Assembly (NCBI RefSeq): GCF_042657185.1
Contig: NZ_JBHSNN010000063.1
Origin: Ureibacillus thermophilus
GTDB lineage: Bacteria > Bacillota > Bacilli > Bacillales_A > Planococcaceae
Length of the DNA: 64,000 bases
Reading direction: 5' to 3' (one strand)
Below are positions 41,643 through 50,677 of the stretch, piece by piece. The translations under genes were made by a program, and so were the position numbers. Each line of letters begins with the position of its first letter. Positions within the stretch are counted from its first letter, which is position 1. The notes below the pieces were generated by a model. The model saw nothing but the letters and a program-made list of their open reading frames with translations. It was not told where the DNA came from and made no database searches.

Positions 41643-44600
41643 ATGAAAAAAATTGAAAAAGTCTTAGTAGCAAACCGCGGCGAAATTGCCATCCGCATTT
41701 TCCGCGCATGTACTGAATTAAAAATAAAAACCGTTGCAATTTATTCCCATGAGGATAGCGGCGCCATTCATCGTTTTAAAGCGGATGAATCCTATTTAGT
41801 AGGAAATGGAAAAAAACCGATTGATGCTTATTTAGATATTGAAGGAATTTTAAAAATAGCAAAAGAAGCAAATGTGGATGCTATTCACCCGGGATATGGC
41901 TTTTTATCAGAGAATGTAGAGTTTGCTCGCCGTTGCGAAGAAGAAGGAATCATCTTCATTGGACCAAAATCAAAACATTTAAGCATATTTGGGGATAAAG
42001 TAAAGGCTCGCGAACAAGCCATCGCTGCTGGAATTCCTGTCATTCCAGGTACAGATAGGCCAGTAAAAAGTTTGGAAGAAGTTGAACAGTTTGCAGATAC
42101 ATACGGCTACCCCATTATGATTAAAGCTGCACTTGGCGGTGGAGGCAGAGGAATGCGCCTTGTGGAAAAGGCAAGCGATTTAAAAGAGGCTTTTGAACGG
42201 GCCAAATCCGAAGCAAAAGCGGCTTTTGGTTCGGATGAGGTTTACGTGGAAAAAGCCATTGTTAAACCAAAACATATAGAGGTTCAAATTTTAGGGGATG
42301 AAGCCGGCAATATCGTGCATTTATATGAACGGGATTGCTCAATTCAACGCCGCCATCAAAAAGTGGTAGAGATTGCGCCATCTATCTCAATTTCAGAAGA
42401 GTTGCGCCGCCGCATTTGCGAAGCAGCTGTAAAATTGATGAAAAATGTGCAGTATGTGAATGCAGGGACAGTGGAGTTTTTAGTAACGGGCGATAATTTT
42501 TACTTTATTGAGGTAAACCCGCGCATTCAAGTGGAACATACCATTACCGAAATGATTACAGGAGTTGATATTGTTCAGGCGCAAATTAAAATTGCGGAAG
42601 GTCATGGACTACACAGTAAAGCAATTCGGATTCCTGAGCAAGAAAAGATTCCTTTATTTGGCTATGCCATTCAATCACGGATTACAACGGAAGATCCAAA
42701 AAACCATTTTATGCCGGATACAGGAAAAATTATGGTGTATCGCTCATCCGGCGGTTTTGGTGTCCGTTTAGATGCAGGGAACGGTTTCCAAGGCGCAGTT
42801 GTTACTCCTCACTATGATTCGTTGCTTGTGAAACTATCGACTTGGGGAAGAACCTTTGAAGAAGCAGCGCAAAAAATGGATCGCAATTTGCGGGAGTTCC
42901 GTATTCGAGGTGTGAAAACCAATATTCCGTTTTTAGAAAATGTCGTAAACCATGAGAAATTTTTAAGCGGCCAATTCGATACAAGCTTTATTGATACAAC
43001 ACCGGAATTATTTGAATTTAAAGAACGGAAAGACCGTGCGACAAAGCTGTTAAACTATATCGGCAATGTGACATTAAATGGCTTCCCTGGAATCGAAAAG
43101 CGGCCAAAACCAATCTTTGTTCAGCCTCATATTCCGACTGTACCTGAAAAAAAGGTAACTGGTACAAAACAAATTTTAGATGAACAAGGCGTGGCTGGAC
43201 TTATCCAATGGATTAAAGCCCAAGATGATGTACTGCTTACCGATACAACATTCCGGGATGCCCATCAATCGCTCCTTGCCACACGCGTTCGTTCGAAAGA
43301 TATGTTTGAAATTGCCGATGCTACAAGCCAATTGATGAACGATTTCTTCTCCCTTGAAATGTGGGGAGGTGCAACTTTCGATGTAGCGTATCGCTTTTTA
43401 AAAGAAGACCCTTGGGATCGATTGGAAACATTGCGCAAAAAAATTCCAAATATCTTGTTCCAAATGTTATTTAGAGGAAGCAATGCGGTAGGGTATTCCA
43501 ACTATCCGGATAACGTCATCCGCGAGTTTATAAAATTATCAGCTCAGTCCGGTATTGATGTATTCCGCATTTTCGATTCATTGAACTGGGTAAAAGCGAT
43601 GGAAGTGGCCATTGACGAAGTTCGCCTCAACGGAAAAGTGGCAGAAGCGGCAATCTGCTATACGGGCGATATTTTAGATGATGGAAGAGCAAAATATACG
43701 GTGCAATATTACAAGGAAATGGCAAAACAATTAGAACAGGCCGGCGCGCATATTTTAGCCATTAAAGATATGGCAGGGCTGCTTAAACCAAATGCAGCTT
43801 ATCGTTTAATTTCCGAATTGAAGGAAACAACAGATTTGCCAATTCATCTTCATACCCATGATACAAGCGGAAATGGGATTTTCGTTTATGCAAAAGCCAT
43901 TGAAGCTGGAGTGGACATTATTGATACGGCATTAGGTTCCATGGCTGGCTTAACATCTCAGCCAAGCGCCAATTCGCTCTACTATGCTTTAAGCGGCGAA
44001 AAACGGCAAGTTAGAGCGGATATAGAATCCCTTGAAAAACTATCTCACTATTGGGCGGATGTGCGAAAATATTATGTGGATTTCGAAAGCGGCATGAATG
44101 CCCCTCATTCAGAAGTGTATGTACACGAAATGCCTGGCGGACAATACAGCAACTTGCAGCAACAAGCGAAAGCAGTAGGTCTTGGGGACCGCTGGGAGCA
44201 AGTAAAGAAAATGTATTCCCGCGTCAATTTAATGTTTGGCGATATTGTAAAAGTAACGCCATCATCAAAAGTTGTTGGCGATATGGCGCTTTTTATGGTG
44301 CAAAATGATTTAGATGAAGAAAATATTTTTGAGCGCGGGAAAACGCTTGACTTCCCTGATTCCGTCATTGAATTTTTCCAAGGTTATCTAGGACAGCCTT
44401 ATGGCGGATTCCCGAAAAAACTGCAAAAGCTTATACTAAAAGACCGCAAGCCAATTACGGTGCGCCCTGGTGAACTGCTTGAGCCGGTTGATTTTAGTAA
44501 ACTTGCTGTTGAGCTGGAAGAAAAAGTCGGATTCAAACCGACTGATAAAGACTTAATCTCCTATGCACTATATCCAAAAGTATTTGAAGAATACGCTAAA

Positions 44601-45071
44601 GTGCGTGCTCAATATGGTGACATTTCTGTATTAGATACTCCAACATTCTTATATGGTTTGCGCCTGGGCGAAGAAATTGAAGTGGAAATTGAAAAAGGAA
44701 AAACATTGATTATTAAATTAGTGTCCATTGGCGAGCCTCAACATGATGGTACACGGGTAATTTACTTTGAAATTAACGGCCAACCTCGGGAAATTGTCGT
44801 ACAAGATATGACGGTGGAGGCAACGGGTAATAAAGCCGTCAAAGCGGACCCATCCAATCCAAATCAAATCGGTGCAACGATGCCGGGTACAATTTTGAAA
44901 GTGGTAGTATCTAAAGGCAGTCCGATCAAGCGGGGCGACCATTTATTAATTACGGAAGCCATGAAGATGGAAACAACTGTGCAGGCGCCAAAAGACGGTG
45001 TGGTAAAAGAAATTTACGTCAAAGAGGGCGATTCTATTTCTACAGGCGACCTATTAATCGAAATCGAATAA
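41643..45071 (+). CDS. pyc: Pyruvate carboxylase
   Basis: A 1142-residue anaplerotic enzyme making oxaloacetate from pyruvate, bicarbonate and ATP. Biotin carboxylase domain (about 1-450; VANRGEIAIRIFRA, GGGGRGMR, FIEVNPRIQVEHT), carboxyltransferase domain (about 530-800; LLTDTTFRDAHQSLLATRVR), conserved carboxylase region, and C-terminal biotinyl domain with the attachment Lys in TEAMKMET. A GGGGGGA ribosome site lies before the ATG at 41643; the frame is open from 41628. TTAGCAG/CTGCTAA (41581-41615) may form a weak hairpin between lctP and pyc. The context (lactate to pyruvate to oxaloacetate) suggests gluconeogenesis from lactate. Confidence 0.97.
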   Translation: MKKIEKVLVANRGEIAIRIFRACTELKIKTVAIYSHEDSGAIHRFKADESYLVGNGKKPIDAYLDIEGILKIAKEANVDAIHPGYGFLSENVEFARRCEEEGIIFIGPKSKHLSIFGDKVKAREQAIAAGIPVIPGTDRPVKSLEEVEQFADTYGYPIMIKAALGGGGRGMRLVEKASDLKEAFERAKSEAKAAFGSDEVYVEKAIVKPKHIEVQILGDEAGNIVHLYERDCSIQRRHQKVVEIAPSISISEELRRRICEAAVKLMKNVQYVNAGTVEFLVTGDNFYFIEVNPRIQVEHTITEMITGVDIVQAQIKIAEGHGLHSKAIRIPEQEKIPLFGYAIQSRITTEDPKNHFMPDTGKIMVYRSSGGFGVRLDAGNGFQGAVVTPHYDSLLVKLSTWGRTFEEAAQKMDRNLREFRIRGVKTNIPFLENVVNHEKFLSGQFDTSFIDTTPELFEFKERKDRATKLLNYIGNVTLNGFPGIEKRPKPIFVQPHIPTVPEKKVTGTKQILDEQGVAGLIQWIKAQDDVLLTDTTFRDAHQSLLATRVRSKDMFEIADATSQLMNDFFSLEMWGGATFDVAYRFLKEDPWDRLETLRKKIPNILFQMLFRGSNAVGYSNYPDNVIREFIKLSAQSGIDVFRIFDSLNWVKAMEVAIDEVRLNGKVAEAAICYTGDILDDGRAKYTVQYYKEMAKQLEQAGAHILAIKDMAGLLKPNAAYRLISELKETTDLPIHLHTHDTSGNGIFVYAKAIEAGVDIIDTALGSMAGLTSQPSANSLYYALSGEKRQVRADIESLEKLSHYWADVRKYYVDFESGMNAPHSEVYVHEMPGGQYSNLQQQAKAVGLGDRWEQVKKMYSRVNLMFGDIVKVTPSSKVVGDMALFMVQNDLDEENIFERGKTLDFPDSVIEFFQGYLGQPYGGFPKKLQKLILKDRKPITVRPGELLEPVDFSKLAVELEEKVGFKPTDKDLISYALYPKVFEEYAKVRAQYGDISVLDTPTFLYGLRLGEEIEVEIEKGKTLIIKLVSIGEPQHDGTRVIYFEINGQPREIVVQDMTVEATGNKAVKADPSNPNQIGATMPGTILKVVVSKGSPIKRGDHLLITEAMKMETTVQAPKDGVVKEIYVKEGDSISTGDLLIEIE

Positions 45072-45075
45072 ATAA

Positions 45076-45331
45076 GAGGTTGGGACAAATCTAAAAAAAC
45101 ATCATTTTCTCCAAAGAGAAAATGATGTTTTTTTGATATGTTATTAAAATTGATTTCCGTTCCGGGGACGCTTTCCGCGGGCCTTCCTCTGAGTCATTCC
45201 TTCGCTCCTCGTGGTCTCGAGAGGGCTCGTCTCAGGAGTCGCCCCGTCACTACAATCAATTTTTCGTTAGTTCAATTTTTTATCAAAACTCTTTCAACTG
45301 CCCTTTCGTTTTTTGTTTATGTCCCAGCCTC
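45076..45331 (-). repeat. Family-1 intergenic repeat, copy C (256 bp), reverse orientation
   Basis: GAGGTTGGGACA ... TGTCCCAGCCTC with the same blocks as copies A and B but inverted. The AACATCATTTTCTC/GAGAAAATGATGTT hairpin followed by T (45105-45129) lies right after the pyc stop and can terminate in either direction. Copy C shares its central ACCACGAGGAGCGAAGGAATGAC block with copy A. Together with 100 bp of plain sequence it fills the gap before the DUF378 gene. Confidence 0.85.
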
Positions 45332-45432
45332 TAAATTGTTTATGGAAGAATTTGGTTTTTTAAAGAATCCCCATATACCTTGTATGAAATCCTCCTTTAA
45401 ATGAAAAGATAAAAATATAAGGAGGTATGATA

Positions 45433-45756
45433 ATGAAAGTTTTGCAAAGAATTGCTCTTGTACTGGCGATCATTGGAGCCATCAATTGGGGACTTATTGG
45501 ATTTTTTAATTTTGATTTAGTTGCTACTTTGTTTGGAGGGCAAGATTCCGTTGTTTCACGCATTATTTATGGCTTGGTAGGCTTGAGCGGTTTATTTTGC
45601 TTAACGCTCCTGTTTGAGCCTTGGGAAGAATTGAAACGGGAAGAGACAACGAGTTCTGTCAGCCAGCCAAATCAAGGCCAGATGAGCTACAGAACAGAAT
45701 TTGGGGAAGAAGAAGAGCTCTCTTCATTAAAGAAATCAAAAGAGAATGAACAGTGA
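45433..45756 (+). CDS. DUF378 family small membrane protein
   Basis: A 107-residue protein of the DUF378 (YuzA) family: two hydrophobic segments (about 5-27, 48-66) with the family core ALVLAIIGAINWGLIGFFNFDLVATLFGG-like sequence and a Phe/Asp-rich loop, then a hydrophilic, Glu-rich cytosolic tail. AAGGAGG lies 2 bp before ATG 45427 but 8 bp before ATG 45433, so the latter is chosen. Function is unknown. Confidence 0.85.
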   Translation: MKVLQRIALVLAIIGAINWGLIGFFNFDLVATLFGGQDSVVSRIIYGLVGLSGLFCLTLLFEPWEELKREETTSSVSQPNQGQMSYRTEFGEEEELSSLKKSKENEQ

Positions 45757-45765
45757 ATTTCCTCG

Positions 45766-45800
45766 GTGCAGTACTTGGAAGAGTGCTGCACTATTTTTTA
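45766..45800 (+). terminator. Terminator after the DUF378 gene
   Basis: GTGCAGTACT pairs with AGTGCTGCAC (one unpaired base on each side), followed by a T-run. Confidence 0.85.
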
Positions 45801-45886
45801 TGCAACTTCCAAAAAAATATACAATGGCACATTTTTCGCGAACATTGCATATATTGCAATGGACTTGTGAAAAGGGGTGTTGCAGT

Positions 45887-46099
45887 ATGAATGGAAATTG
45901 GAAGCTCAGCGATCCGTATGTATATGAATCATTAAAAAGCCTACAAAATCAATCTATCGCTGTTCAAACAATTCGAGGCAGTTTACGCGGCACATTAAAA
46001 ACAGTGATGCCAGACCATATTGTTGTTGAAATGGGCGGATCACCGTTTTATGTAAGAACAGAGCAAATTATTTGGATTCAACCAATAAAAGAGTCATAA
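45887..46099 (+). CDS. DUF2642 family small protein
   Basis: A 70-residue protein: MNGNWKLSDPYVYESLKSLQ then SIAVQTIRGSLRGTLKTVMPDHIVVEMGGS, a small Sm-like or SH3-like beta domain typical of DUF2642/YuzF and of several spore-coat-related proteins. AAAAGGGGTG lies before the ATG at 45887. The longer open frame from 45746 overlaps the DUF378 gene and its terminator and is not credible. Function is unknown. Confidence 0.8.
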   Translation: MNGNWKLSDPYVYESLKSLQNQSIAVQTIRGSLRGTLKTVMPDHIVVEMGGSPFYVRTEQIIWIQPIKES

Positions 46100-46162
46100 T
46101 CCAATCTCCATCCAACATAAGATACAATTGGTTAAAATTTATGGATGGAGGCTTACTCAATT

Positions 46163-47053
46163 ATGTTTAAACGAGAAAATAAAATTCTTATTGAATTGCC
46201 GATTCCGAAGCATGGTGATATGAATGCAGCAGCCGCTGTTCAAGAATTGCTTGGCGGAAAATATGGTGAAATGTCTACGTTAAACAATTATATGTTTCAA
46301 TCCTTTAATTTCCGAGGCAAGAAAAAGCTTAAACCTTTTTATGATTTAGTAGCAAGTATTACGGCAGAGGAAATTGGCCATGTTGAATTAGTATCGACGG
46401 CCATCAATCTTCTCTCCACAGGAAATACTGTTCCAACAGGACCTGATACAGCCCCGCTGCAAAATGGAAAAGATGCTCGTTATTCCCTCCACTTTACTTC
46501 AACTGCTCAAACTGCTTATCCAGGAGATTCAATGGGAAGACCATGGACTGGTGAATTTGTTACAAATACAGGCAACCTCGTAGCAGATCTTCTTTTCAAT
46601 TATATGTTGGAAATCGGTGCAAGAACCCATAAAATGCGGGTTTATGAGATGACGACACATCCGACGGCACTCACAATGATTGGATACTTGCTCGTTCGAG
46701 GCGGCACGCACATTATTGCTTATGCCAAAGCCATTGAAATGGCAACGGGAGTCGATGTTTCAAAAATGCTCCCAGTTCCGAGCTTAGACAACAGCAAATT
46801 TGATTACGCCAAACCATTTATGGAACAAGGATTATCTAATGTTTTATACACATGGGGAGAAGAAGACTACCGCGATATTAATCAAATTTGGAAAGGGAAA
46901 AACCCTGAAACTGGCGAAGAGTTGAGAGTGATTCACGGAACTCCGGAAGGGGCGCCGGTTCCAGATCTTCCGGAACTTCCGGAAGAATTTGCTCCTGGAA
47001 TTGACCGTGACGATTATTTACGGATTTTAAAACGACTTCAAAGCAATTTGTAA
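46163..47053 (+). CDS. Manganese catalase
   Basis: A 296-residue dimanganese catalase that disproportionates hydrogen peroxide. Ligand-bearing helices are visible: ELLGGKYGEMSTLNNYMFQSF, ITAEEIGHVELV and LEIGARTHKMRVYEMTTHPTA. GGATGGAGG lies 12 bp before the ATG at 46163, slightly long; an in-frame ATG at 46145 lies inside that site. It stands alone with a terminator after it. It is one of two peroxide-detoxifying systems in the window (the other is AhpCF). Confidence 0.92.
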   Translation: MFKRENKILIELPIPKHGDMNAAAAVQELLGGKYGEMSTLNNYMFQSFNFRGKKKLKPFYDLVASITAEEIGHVELVSTAINLLSTGNTVPTGPDTAPLQNGKDARYSLHFTSTAQTAYPGDSMGRPWTGEFVTNTGNLVADLLFNYMLEIGARTHKMRVYEMTTHPTALTMIGYLLVRGGTHIIAYAKAIEMATGVDVSKMLPVPSLDNSKFDYAKPFMEQGLSNVLYTWGEEDYRDINQIWKGKNPETGEELRVIHGTPEGAPVPDLPELPEEFAPGIDRDDYLRILKRLQSNL

Positions 47054-47074
47054 TCGAATATGTTGGAAAAAGAG

Positions 47075-47110
47075 CCGTTCCACACTTTAATTATTGTGGA
47101 ACGGTTTATT
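47075..47110 (+). terminator. Terminator after manganese catalase
   Basis: CCGTTCCACA pairs with TGTGGAACGG, followed by TTTATTTA. Confidence 0.85.
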
Positions 47111-47309
47111 TATGGAATTACTGATTTTAGGAAAAACAAACTATAAAAAGAAAAAACATTTATTTTCGAAAAAAAGAAACTAAAAAGAGTGCAGAATCGT
47201 ACGGATAAATTGGAATTTAGTTTTAGAAAGGGATTCCAGTAAAAATAATGGAAATATTTCAAGGGATTCTTGTAAGAAATGATTTTCTATATGGTAAGGG
47301 GGACTGTTG

Positions 47310-48422
47310 GTGGAAAAAAGAATCCAAGCATTAGATGTAGCTAGGGGATTGGCCATTATTGGTACACTGGGTACAAATATTTGGATTTTTAGCAAACTGG
47401 GAAACTATGATTTCATGCTTGGTTTTGGATTGAATGACTATTCACTCGATTCTGTAATAGAGGCAATAATGTTATTTTTAACCAATGGAAAATTTTTAGG
47501 AATGTTAACTATTTTATTTGGCATGGGACTGGAATTGAAGCGTCAATCCTTTATTAAGCGAAATCAAGAACATATATGGTTATGGGTATATATTTGGAGC
47601 ATGCTACTGTTATTAGCAGATGGATTTCTCCATTTTTTATTCGTCTTTGAATATGATATTTTGATGAGCTATGCAGTAACAGGCATTATTGTAGCTCTGC
47701 TCGTTCGATGCAAGCCCAAGATATTAAAAATTTTAGCTATTTTATTGGGGATTTTTTATACGGTCGGTGTATTGCTAGTTTCTTTTGCTTTGGAAGCTGG
47801 CATGAGGCTTTCTGAGGTGCGGAATGATTTCATTTTCTCCCTAAATGAGATTGCAGACGTCTATTCTAAAGGCTCTTATATTGAACAAATACTATTTCGG
47901 CTAGATGGAATCATTCAAATGCGGTTGGAGGCTATTGCAGTAATCCCGATGAATATATTGTTATTTTTGTTCGGTGTATATCTAGTGCGGGCGAAGATTT
48001 TCCAAAAAACAGAGAAAAGTGCAGAGCTAAGAAAAAAATTTCTTTTCTGGGGATTAGCAGCAGGCATTCCACTTAACGCACTCGCATTTTTGCCATTCTT
48101 TTCTATGGTATCCCTTGTTCGTTACTTATTTGCACCGTTAATGGCCATAGGGTATCTCATGGCCATTCATTGGATATTAGAGCGTAAAGGAAATCACTTT
48201 CTTTTTCAAAGGCTTTCAGAAGTGGGAAGAACTGCCCTTAGCTGCTACCTATTGCAAAATATTGCAGCATCCATCTTGTTTTATGGCTGGGGATTTGCAC
48301 TTGGAGGAAAGTTTAATTCCATTGGAACGATTGGCGTGTTTATGTTCATTTCTTTAGTAATGATGATGTTTGCCCATCTATGGCTAAAAAAGTACAATCG
48401 AGGGCCGTTCGAAATGATTTGA
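47310..48422 (+). CDS. DUF418 family (YeiB-like) membrane protein
   Basis: A 370-residue protein with about ten hydrophobic segments. The N-terminal RIQALDVARGLAIIGTLGTNI and the C-terminal YNRGPFEMI (R-G-P-x-E) are the two diagnostic DUF418 motifs. Function is not established. TAAGGGGGA favours the GTG at 47310 over the TTG at 47307. The gap before it (47111-47309) shows no gene. A family-2 repeat follows. Confidence 0.88.
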   Translation: MEKRIQALDVARGLAIIGTLGTNIWIFSKLGNYDFMLGFGLNDYSLDSVIEAIMLFLTNGKFLGMLTILFGMGLELKRQSFIKRNQEHIWLWVYIWSMLLLLADGFLHFLFVFEYDILMSYAVTGIIVALLVRCKPKILKILAILLGIFYTVGVLLVSFALEAGMRLSEVRNDFIFSLNEIADVYSKGSYIEQILFRLDGIIQMRLEAIAVIPMNILLFLFGVYLVRAKIFQKTEKSAELRKKFLFWGLAAGIPLNALAFLPFFSMVSLVRYLFAPLMAIGYLMAIHWILERKGNHFLFQRLSEVGRTALSCYLLQNIAASILFYGWGFALGGKFNSIGTIGVFMFISLVMMMFAHLWLKKYNRGPFEMI

Positions 48423-48487
48423 AGATGGCTTACGAATGCACCTTTTGCGCGATTAATGAAAACAACCGCTTAAATAAAAGTGGCTGG

Positions 48488-48656
48488 GGCTGTCCAGAAA
48501 GTCGAACACTTTCTGAACAGACTTACTTCTTATAGTAATATTCTCTTGAAAACTTTTCCTGCGGTGGTTACAAAACGCGCCTTGTCGCAATTTATCTGCG
48601 GCGAAGCACTAGCGACAGCCGAAAAGGGAGCGCCAAAAATGACTTTCATACGCCAT
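48488..48656 (-). repeat. Family-2 repeat, copy D (169 bp)
   Basis: On the plus strand it begins GGCTGTCCAGAAAGTCGAAC, includes TTATAGTAATA, CCTGCGGTGGT and CGCAATTTATCTGCGGCGAA, and ends AATGACTTTCATACGCC. It matches copy E closely. Viewed from azlD (minus strand) it lies directly 3' of the gene and ends in the GGCTGTCC hairpin, so it may act as the azlCD 3' untranslated region. Confidence 0.8.
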
Positions 48657-48664
48657 CTTTTCTA

Positions 48665-48967
48665 CTATAAAAATAATTCCACAACAAACACGGCCACGCA
48701 TGTAACTAGCGCCACCGTGATCACATTTCCTCCTAAATAAGCAGAAAGAATGGCAACAACAAAACCGACAAACGCGGACCAAGGAGAAGCAGTAGAATCT
48801 AAAATTCCCGGAAAAATCATCACGGCTAATGTCACATAAGGAACATAGTACAAAAAGGAGCGTATATAAATATTTTTTATTTCTTTTCGCACAAGGGTCA
48901 GAGGAAGCACGCGGATGAGATATGTAACGGCCGCCATGATAAGAATATAAAAAACCGTTTGATTCAT
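48665..48967 (-). CDS. azlD: AzlD family branched-chain amino acid export subunit
   Basis: A 100-residue membrane protein with four hydrophobic segments and the AzlD pattern AAVTYLIRVLPLTLVRKEI plus YLGGNVITVALV. AzlD partners AzlC for export of branched-chain amino acids or analogues. Its ATG overlaps the azlC stop (ATGA). A family-2 repeat lies just downstream. Confidence 0.9.
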   Translation of the reverse strand: MNQTVFYILIMAAVTYLIRVLPLTLVRKEIKNIYIRSFLYYVPYVTLAVMIFPGILDSTASPWSAFVGFVVAILSAYLGGNVITVALVTCVAVFVVELFL

Positions 48968-49674
48968 GCTTCCTCCTCCTTTATAGGAAAGAAGAATGCA
49001 GCACAGCCCGCAACCACTACAGAAATCAAAATAATTTTGACTGCAGATGAAATGGTTTGAAGTGCAGGAATCATAGCAAAAATGGAGCTCAATAGCATCG
49101 ATATAACGATTACACCAGCAACAATTTTATGATGTTTGGCTGGCGGAATAATCACTGCAAGGAGCATCCCATAAAGGGCAATGCTTAGAGCGCTTGTGAT
49201 TCGTGCAGGAAAAATATTGCCGGAGATGACGCCGAAAAGAGTCCCTAATGACCATCCAGGAACGGCTACGGTCATCACGCCATACATAAAATAAGGATTT
49301 AATTTTCCCGGCTGTGCAATAGAAACGCCGAATATTTCATCTGTAATTCCATAGGACATCAACAATCGGTGGTAAATCGGTGTATCTGCAGAAATTTTTT
49401 GAGATAAAGAAAAAGACATTAACAAATACCGTGAATTGATGATTAACTGTGCGATGGCAATTTCAATAATGGTTGCCATGGCCGTAATCATCGAAAGCCC
49501 CGCAAATTGTCCTGCGGAAGTTAAATTCGTTGCCGACATTAAAACAGCATCAAAGGGATTGAGTGCTGCCTGTTTACAAAGAATCCCGAAGGAAAAAGAA
49601 ACCGCAAAATATCCCAATGCAATTGGAATGCCTGTTTTGATTCCCTTTTTCCATGCTGTTACATTGGTCTTCAT
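48964..49674 (-). CDS. azlC: AzlC family branched-chain amino acid permease
   Basis: A 236-residue polytopic membrane protein of the AzlC family: GIKTGIPIALGYFAVSFSFG at the N-terminus, then ATNLTSAGQFAGLSMI and the SYGITDEIFGVS segment. With AzlD it forms an amino acid exporter. Ribosome site GGAGG is seen just before the start. It is divergent from the lysR gene, with a 24-bp palindrome between them. Confidence 0.93.
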   Translation of the reverse strand: MKTNVTAWKKGIKTGIPIALGYFAVSFSFGILCKQAALNPFDAVLMSATNLTSAGQFAGLSMITAMATIIEIAIAQLIINSRYLLMSFSLSQKISADTPIYHRLLMSYGITDEIFGVSIAQPGKLNPYFMYGVMTVAVPGWSLGTLFGVISGNIFPARITSALSIALYGMLLAVIIPPAKHHKIVAGVIVISMLLSSIFAMIPALQTISSAVKIILISVVVAGCAAFFFPIKEEEA

Positions 49675-49754
49675 CTTTGATCCTCCATTAAATCTTCAAT
49701 GACTTTGTTAAATTTTAACAAAGTCATTATCATTAGTAAAATTAATGTTTATAA

Positions 49755-49778
49755 TTATTACATAAGATTATGTAATAA
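49755..49778. promoter_or_regulatory. 24-bp palindrome in the azlC-lysR intergenic region
   Basis: TTATTACATAA, GA, TTATGTAATAA: two perfect 11-bp arms. It lies 14 bp before the lysR start and overlaps its ribosome site, fitting an autoregulatory LysR operator shared with azlCD. Confidence 0.65.
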
Positions 49779-49792
49779 AGGATGTCTGAAAA

Positions 49793-50662
49793 TTGAAACA
49801 ATACTATGCTTTTTTAAAGGTCATTGAACGGGGCAGTTTTACAAAAGCAGCAGAAGAACTTGGCTATACCCAGTCTGCCATCAGCCAAATGATTCAAGCC
49901 CTTGAAGAAGAATTGGGGACAACCTTGATTTACCGTTCACGAAAAGGAATTACGCTCACACCAGATGGAGAGGAGTTTTTGCCGTTTATAAAAAGGGTGG
50001 CCTATTCTCATGCGGAACTCATGGAAAAAGCGAAGGAGATGAAAGGATTAGCCAGTGGAAATATTCGCATTGGCACCTTTACGAGCGTTTCAAGCAATTG
50101 GCTGCCAAGTTTAATGCAAGATTTTAAAAAGCTTTATCCATTTGTTCAATTTCACTTGCAGCAAGGAGAATACACAAGTATCGTCAAATATATAAAAGAA
50201 GGAAGTGTTGATTTCGGATTTGTGAATCCTGATGCGGCAGAGGATTTAGAGACCATTGCTTTAAAAGAAGACAATATGCTCGCCATTTTGCCGGAAGATC
50301 ATCCCCTTGTTTCCTGTCCGGTTGTTTCATTAGAAGATTTAGCAAAGGAGCCTTTTATTCTGCTCGAAGAAGGGGAAATAAATGAACCTTTGGAAGCTTT
50401 TAAGAAACAAGGGTTGGAGCCAAATATTCAATATCGGGTAATTGATGATTACACCATTATGTCCATGGTGGAGAGCGGGCTGGGCGTTTCTGTTCTTTCG
50501 GAGATGGTTATGAATAAAGTTCGCTATCGTTTTGTCATAAAAAAGGTGGATCCACCGATTACAAGAACGATTGGCATCGTTTACAAAAATAAAAAAACAT
50601 TGCCGATTGCAAGCCGATATTTTATCGATTTCATGATTCAAAAATTGTCGGCAGCTCGGTGA
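49793..50662 (+). CDS. LysR-family transcriptional regulator
   Basis: A 289-residue regulator: winged helix-turn-helix at residues 1-60 (FTKAAEELGYTQSAISQMIQALEEELG) and a substrate-binding co-inducer domain (about 88-285). It starts with TTG, preceded by AAAGGA at about 10 bp. It is divergent from azlCD and is likely its regulator. The next gene starts 15 bp after its stop. Confidence 0.93.
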   Translation: MKQYYAFLKVIERGSFTKAAEELGYTQSAISQMIQALEEELGTTLIYRSRKGITLTPDGEEFLPFIKRVAYSHAELMEKAKEMKGLASGNIRIGTFTSVSSNWLPSLMQDFKKLYPFVQFHLQQGEYTSIVKYIKEGSVDFGFVNPDAAEDLETIALKEDNMLAILPEDHPLVSCPVVSLEDLAKEPFILLEEGEINEPLEAFKKQGLEPNIQYRVIDDYTIMSMVESGLGVSVLSEMVMNKVRYRFVIKKVDPPITRTIGIVYKNKKTLPIASRYFIDFMIQKLSAAR

Positions 50663-50677
50663 AAGGGAGTGACGCTG

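Noticed and set aside
45138..45404. Open frame inside repeat copy C
   Set aside because: It lies within a non-coding repeat present in three copies whose frames are not conserved.
48480..48740. Open frame inside repeat copy D
   Set aside because: It covers the family-2 repeat and the antisense of azlD, and the frame is not kept in copies E and F.
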